From positions 62,001-126,000 of the forward strand of contig JBAKBP010003054.1 of assembly GCA_037953745.1 (NCBI GenBank): a stretch of 64,000 nt of DNA, read 5' to 3'. The notes below the pieces were generated by a model. It searched no databases. It had not been told where the DNA came from and saw nothing but the letters and a program-made list of their open reading frames with translations. Position 1 is the first letter of the stretch; every line of letters starts with the position of its first letter. Positions 41,060-51,357 of the stretch are shown here, one piece after another. Source of the DNA: Lithodes maja (taxonomy: Eukaryota > Arthropoda > Malacostraca > Decapoda > Lithodidae). The translations under genes and the position numbers were made by a program.

Positions 41060-42515
41060 CTTTTAGCTTGGGGACCCGCATAGGTCTGCACACAGACAGC
41101 GTGATATGCGGGGAGTTAAAGGGCTAATGGGAAGGATGAGGATAAAGATTATTTTGTTAGTGATCCTAGCTTTAAAACTATCAAGAGTGGGACTGTTAAC
41201 TAAATGAGATGGAAGATGATTCCACTCTTGGATGCTGTGGGGAAAAAATGAGTACCCAAATATGTCAGTGCTTGCTTGGTATGTGTGATATTTTCGGTTG
41301 TGGCTGCCTCTTGTGGATTGTATGTTTGTAGGGTGTAAATATGTATATGTCTATGTCTACTAGATTGTTAACTTTGTGATTTTGTATAGCATTTATTGTC
41401 TGTGTATTTGTCTTCTTGTTGCAAGTGTGTCTAATTTAATGTCTTGTTTAAGCAAAGTGACCGATGTAGTGTGTCTGTAATCACATCTGATCCATCTTGC
41501 CGCCTTATTTTGTATGGCTTCTAATTTATTGATGTTGTTGTGAGTGTGTGGATCCCAGACAGTGTCGCAGTGCTCAATGTGTGGTCGAACTAGTGTTTTA
41601 AAAGCTAAACAATTTTTGTCTGTGTTACACCTCCTTAGGTTCCTGCACAGGAACCCCAGGGCTTTGTTGGGTTTTTCCCTGACGCTACTCACATGTGTGC
41701 TCCACATCATGTCTGCTGAGAGGTGGACTCCAAAATACTTATGTGAATGGACTGTATCAAGGTTGGTATTATGGAGTTTATAGGCAAAGGGGACAGGTTT
41801 CTTGGAGTGGGTAAAACATATGTGGTGGCATTTGTCTCTGGTCTAAAGGTCATCTGCCACTTGGCTTCCCAGTCTTCAAGGGCTGTCAAGTCGTCATAAG
41901 GTCGAAGGCAGTCGTCCCTATCAACTATTTGTCAGTATACTAAGTTATCGTCTGCAAAAAGTCTCGTAGTAGAAGTTAGATATGATGGAATGTCATTGAT
42001 GTATGAGAGAAAGAATAGGGGACCAAGAGCGGTACCTTGGGGTACCCTCAAAGCTACAGGAATAGAAAATAAGTGGGAGCCATCGAGAACAACACGTTGT
42101 TGTCGATTGGTTAGGAAAGTCTTAATCCAGTGAATAAGTGGTCCTCGAATTCTATAGTAATCCAGTTTAGCTAACAGTCTACAGTGGGGGACTTTGTCGC
42201 AAGGCTTTGGTGAAGTCTAGGACTATGGCGTCAACTTGTTTGATTTTAGGGTCATTTAGGAATTGGGATATGTCATGAGTCGTTACAAGTAATTGCGTCT
42301 CACACGAGCGTTTGGTCCGAAAGCCGTGCTGTGAGTCAGTCAGTATATTTTGGTTGTTAAAATGGTCCATTATATGTCTATGGAGGATGTGTTCTAAAAT
42401 TTTGCAAGGACCTTTGGTTAAAGAAATAGGCCTATAGTTAACTGGGAGGGTTCTCTCTCCGGATTTTAAAATGGGGGTCACGTTCGCCAAAACCCAGTCT
42501 TGGGGAAGTTCTCCG
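41060..42515 (-). pseudogene. CR1-like LINE, 5'-truncated and decayed
   Basis: Minus-strand RT in several phases. 42179-42490: VTPILKSGERTLPVNYRPIS, GFRTKRSCETQLL and AIVLDFTKALRQ (motif A). A stretch near 41990-42080 would hold motif B and the active site (GTPQGTALGPLFF- and LFADDN-like text on the minus strand). 41393-41710: REKPNKALGFLCRNLRR and LVRPHIEHCDTVWDPHT. The last part, QEWNHLPSHLV, is at about 41215. At least two frameshifts are needed. It reads like a CR1/L2-type RT without RNase H. The element lies between two copies of a TIR-like end. Confidence 0.8.
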
Positions 42516-43015
42516 GTTGTCTCGCGAAAATGCTCCTTAACCCGTACTGCCAGCCGTCAGTAGATAAATCACTCCCCAGTCCCAGCGACAGCTGCAAGCC
42601 GTCAGTAATATATGGTCCTTGTAACTGCCAGTATCAGGCAGTGGCTGGTACCATGACTTGTAAACACTATTCTAAGGAATTGGCAACACTTCTAAGGTTG
42701 GTTGCAAGCTTCCACAGGCTGTCTGGGTCAGTGTTTCTTCAATTTTTGAGGTGGGTGGTTGTTATATCTTGCCTCTGAAGACATTTTGGCCACATTGCTT
42801 GGTACTGGGGGGCACATTTATGGTAGCACCCTATGTTACAGTAGGGGTTAATGCATTATTAACATTGAAATTAAATAATATAGAATAAATACATATTACA
42901 ACTGAATGTTTTATCAAGCTCTCGGGCTCAACCAAGTTGCTTGAACTTATATATATACTGTATATATACAGAATACTGCTCATTGCGAGGTTGGCCATTT
43001 CAGATCTGTGCTCCA
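42516..43015. other. Unassigned sequence
   Basis: No gene or known repeat is recognised. Short imperfect repeats of GCCGTCAGTA(G/A) occur at about 42552 and 42599. Confidence 0.4.
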
Positions 43016-43260
43016 TAAATTGTTATTTCCTCTCACATAACATTTGCCCTACTCATAGTGCAGTTGAGTTCAGTTCATGATTAGATTGATATCCAGTATT
43101 TGATAAATGGATATTAATTGTGGTCATGTGCTGAACCGGTAACTCTCTCGATGGTGTAATGGTTAGAGCGTGTAAGTTCTGTACGTTGTGCAGTGGGTTC
43201 GAATCCCGGCAGGATCACATGCTTTCATTAATCTCATCTGAGGGTTATTATTGTTATGAA
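43016..43260 (+). mobile_element. tRNA-derived SINE-like repeat, copy 1
   Basis: A polymerase III promoter is visible: box A TGGTGTAATGG (43152-43162) and box B GGTTCGAATCC (43196-43206), 33 bases apart. The cloverleaf stems do not close well, so it is tRNA-derived rather than a tRNA gene. The repeat extends on both sides and matches 56080-56371 (GATTAGATTGATATCCA, AAATGGATATT, GGATCACATGCTTTCATT). Confidence 0.72.
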
Positions 43261-43272
43261 TAATAGTATGAA

Positions 43273-43498
<226 letters not shown>

Positions 43499-44324
43499 TT
43501 CTTTTGTCCATGTGAGTGAGGGAGACTAAAGGCAGAACTGCCTGTAGCAAGTGCCTCATCAAGGGACGTTCGAGCCAAAATGCAGGTCCGGATTTAGGAG
43601 TGGGCAAAGTGGGCAGCTGCCCAGGGGCCTCCACACTCAGGGGGCCTCCACAAGCTGGGGCAAACTGCCAAACTGGGGGCGTCCACATATTATTACAAAT
43701 GTTCTCTTATTGTGTTCTTTCATTTCATAAATTTTATTTTAGTAAGCGTTGTTTCCACATAGCGATTTTGATATTTTGTTTTGACTTTATATTGTCTTTG
43801 TCCCAGTTTTGGTTTGACTTTGTTTGCAAGTTTTACATTTTAATTTAGTTATTTAGTTGACCGTTTCTATTAATTCCATGATCAATTTATATAACATGGA
43901 ATATTCACAGGCATTAGGGAAGTGCATCAACGATGAAGTTTAATGGAGGCAGGCAGAAAATTGACAGTGACACTGTGGCTAGCTAGCCAACGGTTTGTCT
44001 TGATATGCTGTGTATTTTGCGTTCGTCTCTACTGCTCATTTATCTTATATTCATGTGCCTAGCTAGTGTTGCTTGATCGCCTTGATGCATTAATCGGAAT
44101 CCAACAGCCGCTGCCTAAGTGCCTAACTAGTGTTATTTGATATATTTTTTAGGTAGGCATTGACTGTAGGCTGTAGCCAGTGGTTTAGGTCAAAGTTGCA
44201 TATAGACTAATTCATATATTCAAGAAAAACACTCATAAAAAAAATAATCTAGCAAGTAACTCCAGTCAGTAAGTTTCATATTAACCAAATTTTCGAGGCA
44301 GTGAGCGGAAATTTCTGAATTTAT

Positions 44325-44745
44325 GGGGCTTACTCTTATACTTTTCTTCTGATCTCTCTTGGAAAGATCATATCACCACTCTTGCTAAAACCGCTTCCCA
44401 GAAGCTGGGTGTGCTCAACCATCTCCGGGGATTCTTTACCCCCTGCGCAGCTTCTTGCTCTGTGCAAGGGCACAGTGCGTCTATGTATTGAGTATTGTTC
44501 ACATGTGTGGGGAGGATCCTCTCACACAACACTTCTAGACAAATTAGAAAAGAAAGCCTTCCGTCTCATTAACTCACGCCCACTCACCAATTCTCTCCTG
44601 CTCTCTCTCTTTGCCGCAATGTTGCATCTCTCACTATTCTACCGCTACTACAATAATCAGTGTTCCTCAGAGCTCTCTCAGTGTATACCACCCCCCTTCG
44701 TAGAGCACGTTGCATTGGTCTTGCAACACAATCCCACCCCCTACT
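44325..44745 (+). mobile_element. LINE family A fragment in the hAT element
   Basis: RT thumb sequence like that at 2690-3110: LCKGTVRLCIEYCSHVWGGS, then FRLINSRPLTNSL and YYNNQCSSELSQCIPPP. It is truncated at both ends and its frame is shifted near 44440. It fuses directly with hAT coding sequence at about 44745, making an accidental hybrid frame (44382-44918). Confidence 0.82.
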
Positions 44746-45830
44746 CTGTGTTCTTCACAGCTTCTACACGCCGTTATGCAATTATCAGCGATATACTGAA
44801 AAATGTAGAATTTGGCCCAGTGTCTGTACCAAAGAGGATTTCTACAACAAGATGGTTCTGTCGAGCAGTTGAAGTGAAAACATATCCAAGGACATGTCCC
44901 AATCTGTCAAGCCCTTGATAAAATAGCTAGAAATGAGAATGAGATGAGCAAAACTCGTTATGAAGCCAGGGGTCTTCTTGAAAGGATGGGCAAGCTAGAG
45001 ACAGCCATTTATGCTGTTTTTTGGCATGATATTCTTAGCAGAGTTGATGCCACGAGCCACGCATTGCAAGATCCTAAACTTGATTTGAACACAGCAGTCG
45101 CAATGTTGAAGTCCTTGGAATGTTTTGTACGTGAAAAACGAGATTGCTTCCATGTTTATGAGGAGAAGGGGAAGGAATTGTCCGGAACCGAGGATTATTC
45201 ACAGACACTCAGGCGCCAACGTAATGTACGACTCGATCCATTGGATTATGGACGATCTGAAGAAGCATCCCTCTCACAGTCAGAAGCATTTCGCATTCAG
45301 AATTTCCTTCCAGCAATTGAACAGTTCCTGAGTTCACTGGATCAACGATTGAAGGCCTATGAAAAAATCTGTTCACTCTTTGGATTCTTGGATAAACTGG
45401 AATAATTGAATTGTGATGAAATTGAAGCAGCTGCAGCAAAATTGGTTGCTGAGTATAAGAATGATCTGGATCAAACACTTGAAGTTAAACTAGTGCAGTT
45501 TGCAGACTTCTGTACTCAATACATTTCTCAAAGATGAAGATGTTGAGAAAGGGAGGACCCCTTTTCCTTTACAAGCTGTTGATGTCCAAGAAAGTTGTAG
45601 ATACATTTCCAAATGTTGAAATAATGCTGAGGATGTACTTGGTGTTCATGGTCACAAATTGTTCTGAGAACGTTCTTTCTGTAAAATGAAATTTATCCAA
45701 AACAGACTTCGTACTACAATGTGTCATGACAGGCTTAGCCACCTGGCCTTGATGAGCATCGAATATGACATCCTCAGAGAAACTGACTTCAATGAGATGA
45801 TCAAAAACTTTGCAATGGCTAGGTCTCGTC
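44746..45830 (+). pseudogene. hAT transposase, degraded
   Basis: Blocks of a ZMYM1-like hAT transposase: SVPKRISTTRWFCRA (about 44825, the conserved ...TRW motif), then an open frame at 44944-45405 (SKTRYEARGLLERMGKLETA, TAIYAVFWHDILSRV, LDLNTAVAMLKSLECFVREK), and finally the C-terminal dimerisation region FCKMKFIQNRLRTTMCHDRL and LALMSIEYDILRETDFNEMI near 45670-45810. Stops and frameshifts lie between the blocks, and a RTE-like fragment is inserted at 45832. The N-terminal zinc finger and first catalytic region are missing. A decayed transposase fits better than a host ZMYM gene because TIRs surround it. Confidence 0.82.
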
Positions 45831-45832
45831 AA

Positions 45833-46747
45833 TGGAGGTAAAACAGAGAGTGTGTGAAGGAAGGAAGGTTTTCGGAGCAATGGGAAGTATGTGGAAGACG
45901 AGAAATCTCGGAGTGAAAGTAAAAAGTGCACTGTATCAAGGAATTGTTGTGCCAACAGTGATGTATGGGGCTGAGACATGGACTCTGAAGAAAAAGGAGA
46001 AAAGAGGGCTGGATGTGATGGAGATGAGCTGCTTGAGGAGTATGTGTGGAGTTACTCGTAGAGACAGATTGAGGAATGAAGAGATACGTAGGAGAGTGGG
46101 GCAGCAGGAACATTTGTCAGCCAGAGTGGACAGAAGGGTGCTGAGCTGGTATGGTCATGTTGAACGAATGGGAGATGAAAGGCTTACAAAGAGAATATGT
46201 GAGTCAGGTACAAGGGGAGATAGAAGGGCAGGAAGACCCCCATTGAGATGGAGAGACTGTGTAAGAAAGGCTTTGGATGATAGAGGAATGACTATAGATC
46301 AGGCAGGGGAAGTGGTGGTGGACAGGAGTGAATGGAGAATGCTTGTGAATAGTTGAGTGAACACGTGGTCATTTGGAGTAAGGGGTCGGGCGCAAGTTCG
46401 ACTAGATAATAGTCCATCAGGCGCCTGGCCCGGGGGGACGATTAATATGAAGGGTGTGCCTGGAAGTGTGGTGGGAGGGCTTGTGGCTTTGGCTCCGCTG
46501 CATGTCTGCCTGCCGAGATCGGAACCTCTCCGGGTGGTCAGGGGCCGGGGGAGTGCTGGAGCGACCTTGGTAACCCTGGTCTCTGGGTCTTCTCCTGGGT
46601 GACCTGGATGTGTGTGAGTTTGTGTTTTTTATCTGTGTTTATTTTTTGTTTTATGTTGTTTTTGTGTTTTCCCTGTTCTTGCTCTGTCTTGAGTCGGCTA
46701 CCCCCAAAATGGGGATTGGGCCTGAGCATATAGATAGATAGATAGAG
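45833..46747 (+). mobile_element. RTE-like LINE fragment with GATA tail, copy 2
   Basis: Flanked by the 12-bp duplication AGGTCTCGTCAA (45821-45832 and 46748-46759). It starts 80 bp further 3' in the RT than copy 1 and ends in the same (TAGA)n tail. Its frame (45832-46356) is uninterrupted and encodes VKQRVCEGRKVFGAMG to the C-terminus, including VERMGDERLTKRICESG, where copy 1 has a stop. Near-identity of the two copies shows that the family was recently mobile. Confidence 0.9.
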
Positions 46748-47135
46748 AGGTCTCGTCAAGTGCCACTGCCAGTTTTGTAATTAAAGGTATTGGTCCTGTA
46801 TAATTGATTTGTGTTATTTGCAGAGAAATGAAAATTGTAGATATGTATCATAGATATTCAGACTGGTGTTGACAATTGTAGCTTTTGCTTACTTTGCTTA
46901 TACATAATTATGATAATGATAATCAATCTCTTCTCTATTGTATGCATTGCTAAAGCTAATTAACTTTCTCAAAATTCTCAATTTAGCTATGCTTATTGCT
47001 TCAAAATGTTCCTAAACAGCCTCAGCTGCTCAGCCTCGCTTCGCTCGGCACCCCACCCTTTGTAAAATGTTGCAATGAAGGGGGGCCTCCACACAGAGCC
47101 TGCCCAGGGCCTCCACAGATCTAAATCCAGCCCTG

Positions 47136-47946
47136 CCAAAATGCCTGGACACACAGAGTTTGTAGCAATTTAAGTCATAGGAAGGGGGAAAGACTGATTC
47201 TGGGAGAGATTTCCAGAGCTCAGCTGTTGAATAGAAGAAAGACTGCGAATAACATTTCACTCTTGGGTTGGAGAGTTGCACAGAGTAGGGATCGGATTGT
47301 GTTGCAAGATGGGTACTACATACCCTACGTAAAGGAGAGGGTATTCACTGGGAGAGCTCTGAGGAACACTGATTATTGTAGTAGTGATAGAATAGCAAGA
47401 GAGATGCAACATTGCGGCAAAGAGAGAGAGATTGAAGAGAGTTGGTGAGTGGACGGGAGTTAATGATACGAAAGGCTATCCTTTCTACTTTGTCTAGGAG
47501 TGCGGTGTGAGAGGATCCTCCCCCCTCATGTGAACAATACTCGATACAAGGACGCACTGTGCCCCTGTACAGAGCAAGAAGCTGTGCAGGGGTAAAGAAC
47601 CCCCAGAGGCGGTTGAGCACACCCAGCTTCTGGGAGGCTACCTTAACAAGACTAGTAATATGGTCCTTCCAAGCGAGAGCAGAAGAAAAAGAGACACCGA
47701 GGATATTGAGAGAAGATAAAGGTTTGCTTTTTGTATTGCTGAAGTATAGGGATAGTCCTCTGGGAGTTCCCGACAGGTAGTAAGCTTGAAAAATTGGGTT
47801 TTGGAAGCATTGAAGGCAACAAGGTTTTCTCTGCCCCAATTGGAAATAGTATTTAGATCAGAAGATAAGTGTTGTATGGCTTCATCACATTTGTATTTGA
47901 GGAATTGCTGGATGGGGCGTTCTGGAAAATTAATTGAGTAGCGTAA
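47136..47946 (-). pseudogene. LINE family A RT C-terminus, minus copy
   Basis: Two overlapping frames: LNILGVSFSSALAWKDHITS, LALYRGTVRPCIEYCSHEGG and RIINSRPLTNSLQSL at 47345-47839, then the C-terminal SNPRVKCYSQSFFYSTAELW at 47030-47281. A frameshift near 47340 separates them. The 3' phase accidentally reads on into the hAT end. Confidence 0.82.
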
Positions 47947-49729
47947 TGCCCCTTTCCCACTGATGCGATTTCATACGATTTTCGTCGCCGAGGACGTAGT
48001 TTTGTCAATTCGCAACAAATTTGTGCGACGTCGACGATTTTGACCGTTAAAAACCGTTGACAAGTTTACACTCGGCGACGATGTTGTCGCCGATGGATGC
48101 GATGTAATCGGCGACATTATGCGACATCATCGGCAAATTGAGCGATGGTTCACCGATGACCTTGGCGAGAACTGTCACACTTGAATAAAATATTGCGAAA
48201 TAATGCGAAGGATGAACGAATCCTCGGCGTATGTTCTACGACGTCTTCGGCGAATTAAGTGATACCCAACCCATCTCGTCGAAAATGTACAAATTTATCT
48301 TGAAGGGGGGTCTAGAGTTTTTTGTTTTAAGTTTGATGAAGGTCTAGTGAGGAAACTAAGAAATAAAGGAATGAATGACCAAACAAAGGTCCGTTTCCCC
48401 TCAAGGGATGGGGTAATATTTGCTCATTTATATATTTGTTTATGATTTATTTAGTTTCATCCCTAGACCTCCATCAAGCATATAAAGCAACCCCCAACAC
48501 CCTCCTTCAAGATCAATTCGTAAATTTTTCGATAGAAAAATATCCTCAAAAAGTACAGGCTCGCTATCGCTAGCCAGGAAAAACTCGACGCCTAAATGAC
48601 ACGAAAAGTCTTAATATTGACAAAGAAATGGGGTGAAATGTCTTAAAATCGCCAAACTAATAGGCCGAACGTCATAAACTATGAAAACTAATGGGGTTAA
48701 CCACGAGGAAGAAAGGGGACCAGAAAAACGACCCATCTCCCCTTAATTCGGAGATTGGCAATGTCCTTGCCGTATGTTTACGATACGGCTTAAATTGAGC
48801 CCACCTCGCTTTTTTTGTTTTCTCTTTCCTCCCTCTCTCTCCTCGCTTTTTTTGTTTTCTCTTTCCTCCCTCTCTCTCCCCGCTGTTTTTGTTTTCTCTT
48901 TCTCTCCCTCTCTCTTTGCCTTGTATCCGTTCGGCCCCATTCAGCCTACTGTTTTAAGACGTTTACCCCATCCAGGTTTCGATATTTTCCTGGTGAGCGG
49001 TAGCGAGCCAACATATATATATTTTTGTTTTGAGAGCAAGCTAAATTTGTAAAAAAAATTGATAGAAAAATTTCTCCGGCAAAGCCGGATTTCTCCATAC
49101 AATGCTGGCTCGCTATCGCTCGCCAGGAAGATATCGATACTTGGATGGGGATAAACTTCTTAAAACAGTTGGCTGAATGATGCCGAATGAATACAAGCCA
49201 GAAAAAGACAAAGAAGGAGAGAAAGAGAAAAAAAACAGGTGAACCCCTTTACGAAAGGTGCGTAGAAAAAGGGTTGACAGGTTCACTATAGGCCTAATCC
49301 TTTTTTTTTTTACCCACTTGGTGCTGTTTGGCCTCGGCGAGGTGTATTCCGAGCATTCATCTACGTTGCACAGCCCTTTGCACGCCTCTGCGAAGTATAC
49401 CCGTGGCAAGTATACTCTCGGCGACGCTTTTTTTTTGTGCGACACCCTCGCCGATGTTGCCAAGGATCTCCGAGGGCCTCGCCGATCCCTCGGCAATGTT
49501 CAACGATGCTTGCGAGGGTTCGGACCCCTCGCAAGTCCTCGTCCCAAATTGTGAACACTCCGAACATTTGCAATGACCCGCGAGGGCCCTTGCGAGGCCT
49601 TGCGAGTCAAACGATTATCATGCGAGGGTTCAAGATTTTGTTTTGACATGTCACGAGTGTGCCCATTTCTTGGTGTCTGCGATGTAAAAGATGAAAATCG
49701 TATGAAATCGCATCAGTGGGAAAGGGGCA
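47947..49729. mobile_element. TIR element with TAA duplication (PIF/Harbinger-like MITE)
   Basis: The two ends are perfect inverted repeats of about 37 bp, starting TGCCCCTTTCCCACTGATGC. They are flanked by TAA (47944-47946 and 49730-49732) inside LINE coding sequence. A 3-bp TAA/TWA target is typical of PIF/Harbinger, but TIR sequence alone does not prove the superfamily. The 1783-bp interior has no transposase frame. It contains CGGCGAC/GCGA-rich subterminal repeats and an inner inverted repeat (48918-49015 with 49105-49200). It is a non-autonomous element. Confidence 0.85.
48555..49200. repeat. Inner inverted repeats of the TIR element
   Basis: GTTTCGATATTTTCCTGG and GGTAGCGAGCCA (48975-49012) recur inverted as TGGCTCGCTATCGC and CCAGGAAGATATCGATAC (49111-49142), and GGCTCGCTATCGCTAGCCAG recurs at about 48568. 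A pyrimidine-rich tandem tract, CTCTTTCCTCCCTCTCTCTC with variants, lies at 48820-48915. It may be a small nested hairpin element. Confidence 0.65.
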
Positions 49730-50225
49730 TAAGGTAGAGTAGTCTGGTATGAATGGATGGGGCTGGAGGTTCTGTTGAGAAGATCATTTATGAAAATTAG
49801 AAAGAGAATGGGAGATAGGACAGAGCCCTGAGGATCAGCAGAGTTGATAGGATGAGGAAGTGAGCGATAGGCATCCACAACCGCAGCTATGGAACGGCAG
49901 GAAAAAAAATTAGAGACAAAGGCACAGATGAAGGGATAAAACCGAAGGAGGGTAGTTTAGAAATTAAAGATATGTGCTAGACTCTATCGAAGGCCTTCGA
50001 TGTGTCTAGCGCAATAGAAAAGGTCTCGCCGAAGTCCCGAAAGTAGGATGACCAAGAGTTAGTAAGATATGAAAGAAGATCACCAGTAGAGCGGCCCTTA
50101 AGGAAGCCATACTGGTGATCTGAGAGTATATTATGAGTAGAGAAATGCTTAAGGAACTTGGAAGCAAGAATAGTTTAAAAATCTTTAGAGATACAAGAGA
50201 TGAGAGCAATTGCCACCACTGCAAT
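49730..50225 (-). pseudogene. LINE family A RT palm, minus copy
   Basis: RT motif B PQGSVLSPILFLIFINDLLN lies near 49790-49850 and motif A-like text near 49990-50030. TYG-FLKGRSTGDLL-like text is near 50085-50120. Several phase changes occur, so it is inactive. It matches the plus-strand copy at 2000-2460. Confidence 0.78.
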
Positions 50226-50349
50226 AGTTGAAAGGAGAAATATGGTACTTCAACCTGTGTTTCTCCCAAACCACACTCGAAAGGGGGATAGAGTCTTTTA
50301 ATCGAAATCCGGCTTCCCTAAGCATGACAAGTTGTTTATTCAAATAATC

Positions 50350-50464
<115 letters not shown>

Positions 50465-50539
50465 GTCTACCTATATTTAGGAAACAAAAGGTAAAACTGC
50501 CTGTACCAAGAGTCTCCCCCCCCCCCATCCCCCAAAGTT

Positions 50540-50786
50540 GTATGAATAATAGACAGGCACATTCTAGGTACGTTATATTCAATAATAGACAGGCACATTC
50601 TAGGTACGTTATATTCAATAATAGACAGGCACATTCTAGGTACGTTATATTCAATAATAGACAGGCACATTCTAGGTACGTTATATTCAATAATAGACAG
50701 GCACATTCTAGGTACGTTATATTCAATAATAGACAGGCACATTCTAGGTACGTTATATTCAATAATAGACAGGCACATTCTAGGTA
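50540..50786. repeat. 36-bp minisatellite, left block (about 7 copies)
   Basis: Unit beginning AATAATAGACAGGCACATTC and ending TAGGTACGTTATATTC, period 36 bp, almost without variation. It is separated from the main block by a SINE-headed retroposon. Confidence 0.97.
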
Positions 50787-51357
50787 CCTAGGCACCTAGG
50801 GGAGGTGTGGTGGAGTGGTCTTGCCACTGGCCTGGTAATCCAAAGGTCCCGGGTTCAAATCCTGATGTATCAATGGGAAGATATTATTGGGATGGAATTT
50901 GTGCTGTACCTAGTATCAGTGCATTACCACAAAGCCCACCGAAACGTCAATAAAATACCCTCATTGTTCCCTGATTAAATAGCACTGTATGAATATTCCC
51001 ATATTCAAAATATGCTATAGGGGTGCAATGCCTGGTGAGTTATCTGCTCAACAGGTGGCGTTGTGTGTGTGTAAGTGTGAGAGTCCGAGTGTAGAGGGTG
51101 AGACAGTGAAGCACGGGAACGAGATGGCTTCAGAGATGGGGTCGTTTCGGGCCATGAGTGAGCACCGTGCCTCATGTGAAGGCAAGATGGCAGGTGCTCG
51201 TTGTACTCTACGTGCTTCACATGTCTCACTCCCTAGACTGGAACAAGACCTCACGGGCTTCACTGTTCATTGTAAAGCGGTGAATATTAAGGCTCTCAGC
51301 CTATGCCCGAGAGGAAGTAAGTTGGAATATAGAAAAAAAAAAAAAAAAAAAAAAAAA
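50787..51357 (+). mobile_element. tRNA-headed retroposon with poly-A, in minisatellite
   Basis: Box A TGGTGGAGTGG (50808-50818) and box B GGTTCAAATCC (50852-50862) mark a tRNA-like head. A middle part follows (GGGATGGAATTTGTGCTGTA to about 51000). Then come about 330 bp of GC-balanced sequence of unknown origin (51010-51330), ending in a 25-base A-run (51333-51357). It lies inside the minisatellite with GGTAC on both sides. It is a SINE, perhaps fused to a retrocopied transcript. Confidence 0.72.

Larger units (their letters stand above)
43583..47135 (+). mobile_element. hAT element (ZMYM-like transposase), inactive
   Basis: TIRs CAGGTCCGGATTTA (left) and CAGGGCTGGATTTA (right, minus strand) are flanked by the 8-bp duplication CCAAAATG (43575-43582 and 47136-47143), as expected for hAT. 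The host is the family A LINE, whose sequence is continuous across the site. Inside are hAT transposase remnants and two LINE fragments (44325-44745 and 45833-46747). Confidence 0.9.
43495..50290 (-). mobile_element. LINE family A, minus copy, twice interrupted
   Basis: LINE blocks on the minus strand are: 43495-43582 (3' end, with GGCTCGAACGTCCCTTGAT as in the plus copy), 47136-47946 (RT thumb and C-terminus), and about 49730-50225 (RT palm). The hAT element (43583-47135) and a TIR element (47947-49729) separate them. Its own 5' end is truncated near 50225-50290. The RT has frameshifts, for example between PQGSVLSPILFLIFINDLLN (about 49800) and the upstream part. Confidence 0.86.

Noticed and set aside
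43152..43206. tRNA gene
   Set aside because: Pol III boxes are good, but the stems do not pair and the sequence is repeated at other sites with flanks; it is tRNA-derived SINE sequence. The same holds for 50808-50862.
44944..45405. Host ZMYM1-like gene
   Set aside because: It sits between hAT terminal inverted repeats and an 8-bp duplication and is broken on both sides, so it is a transposon remnant.
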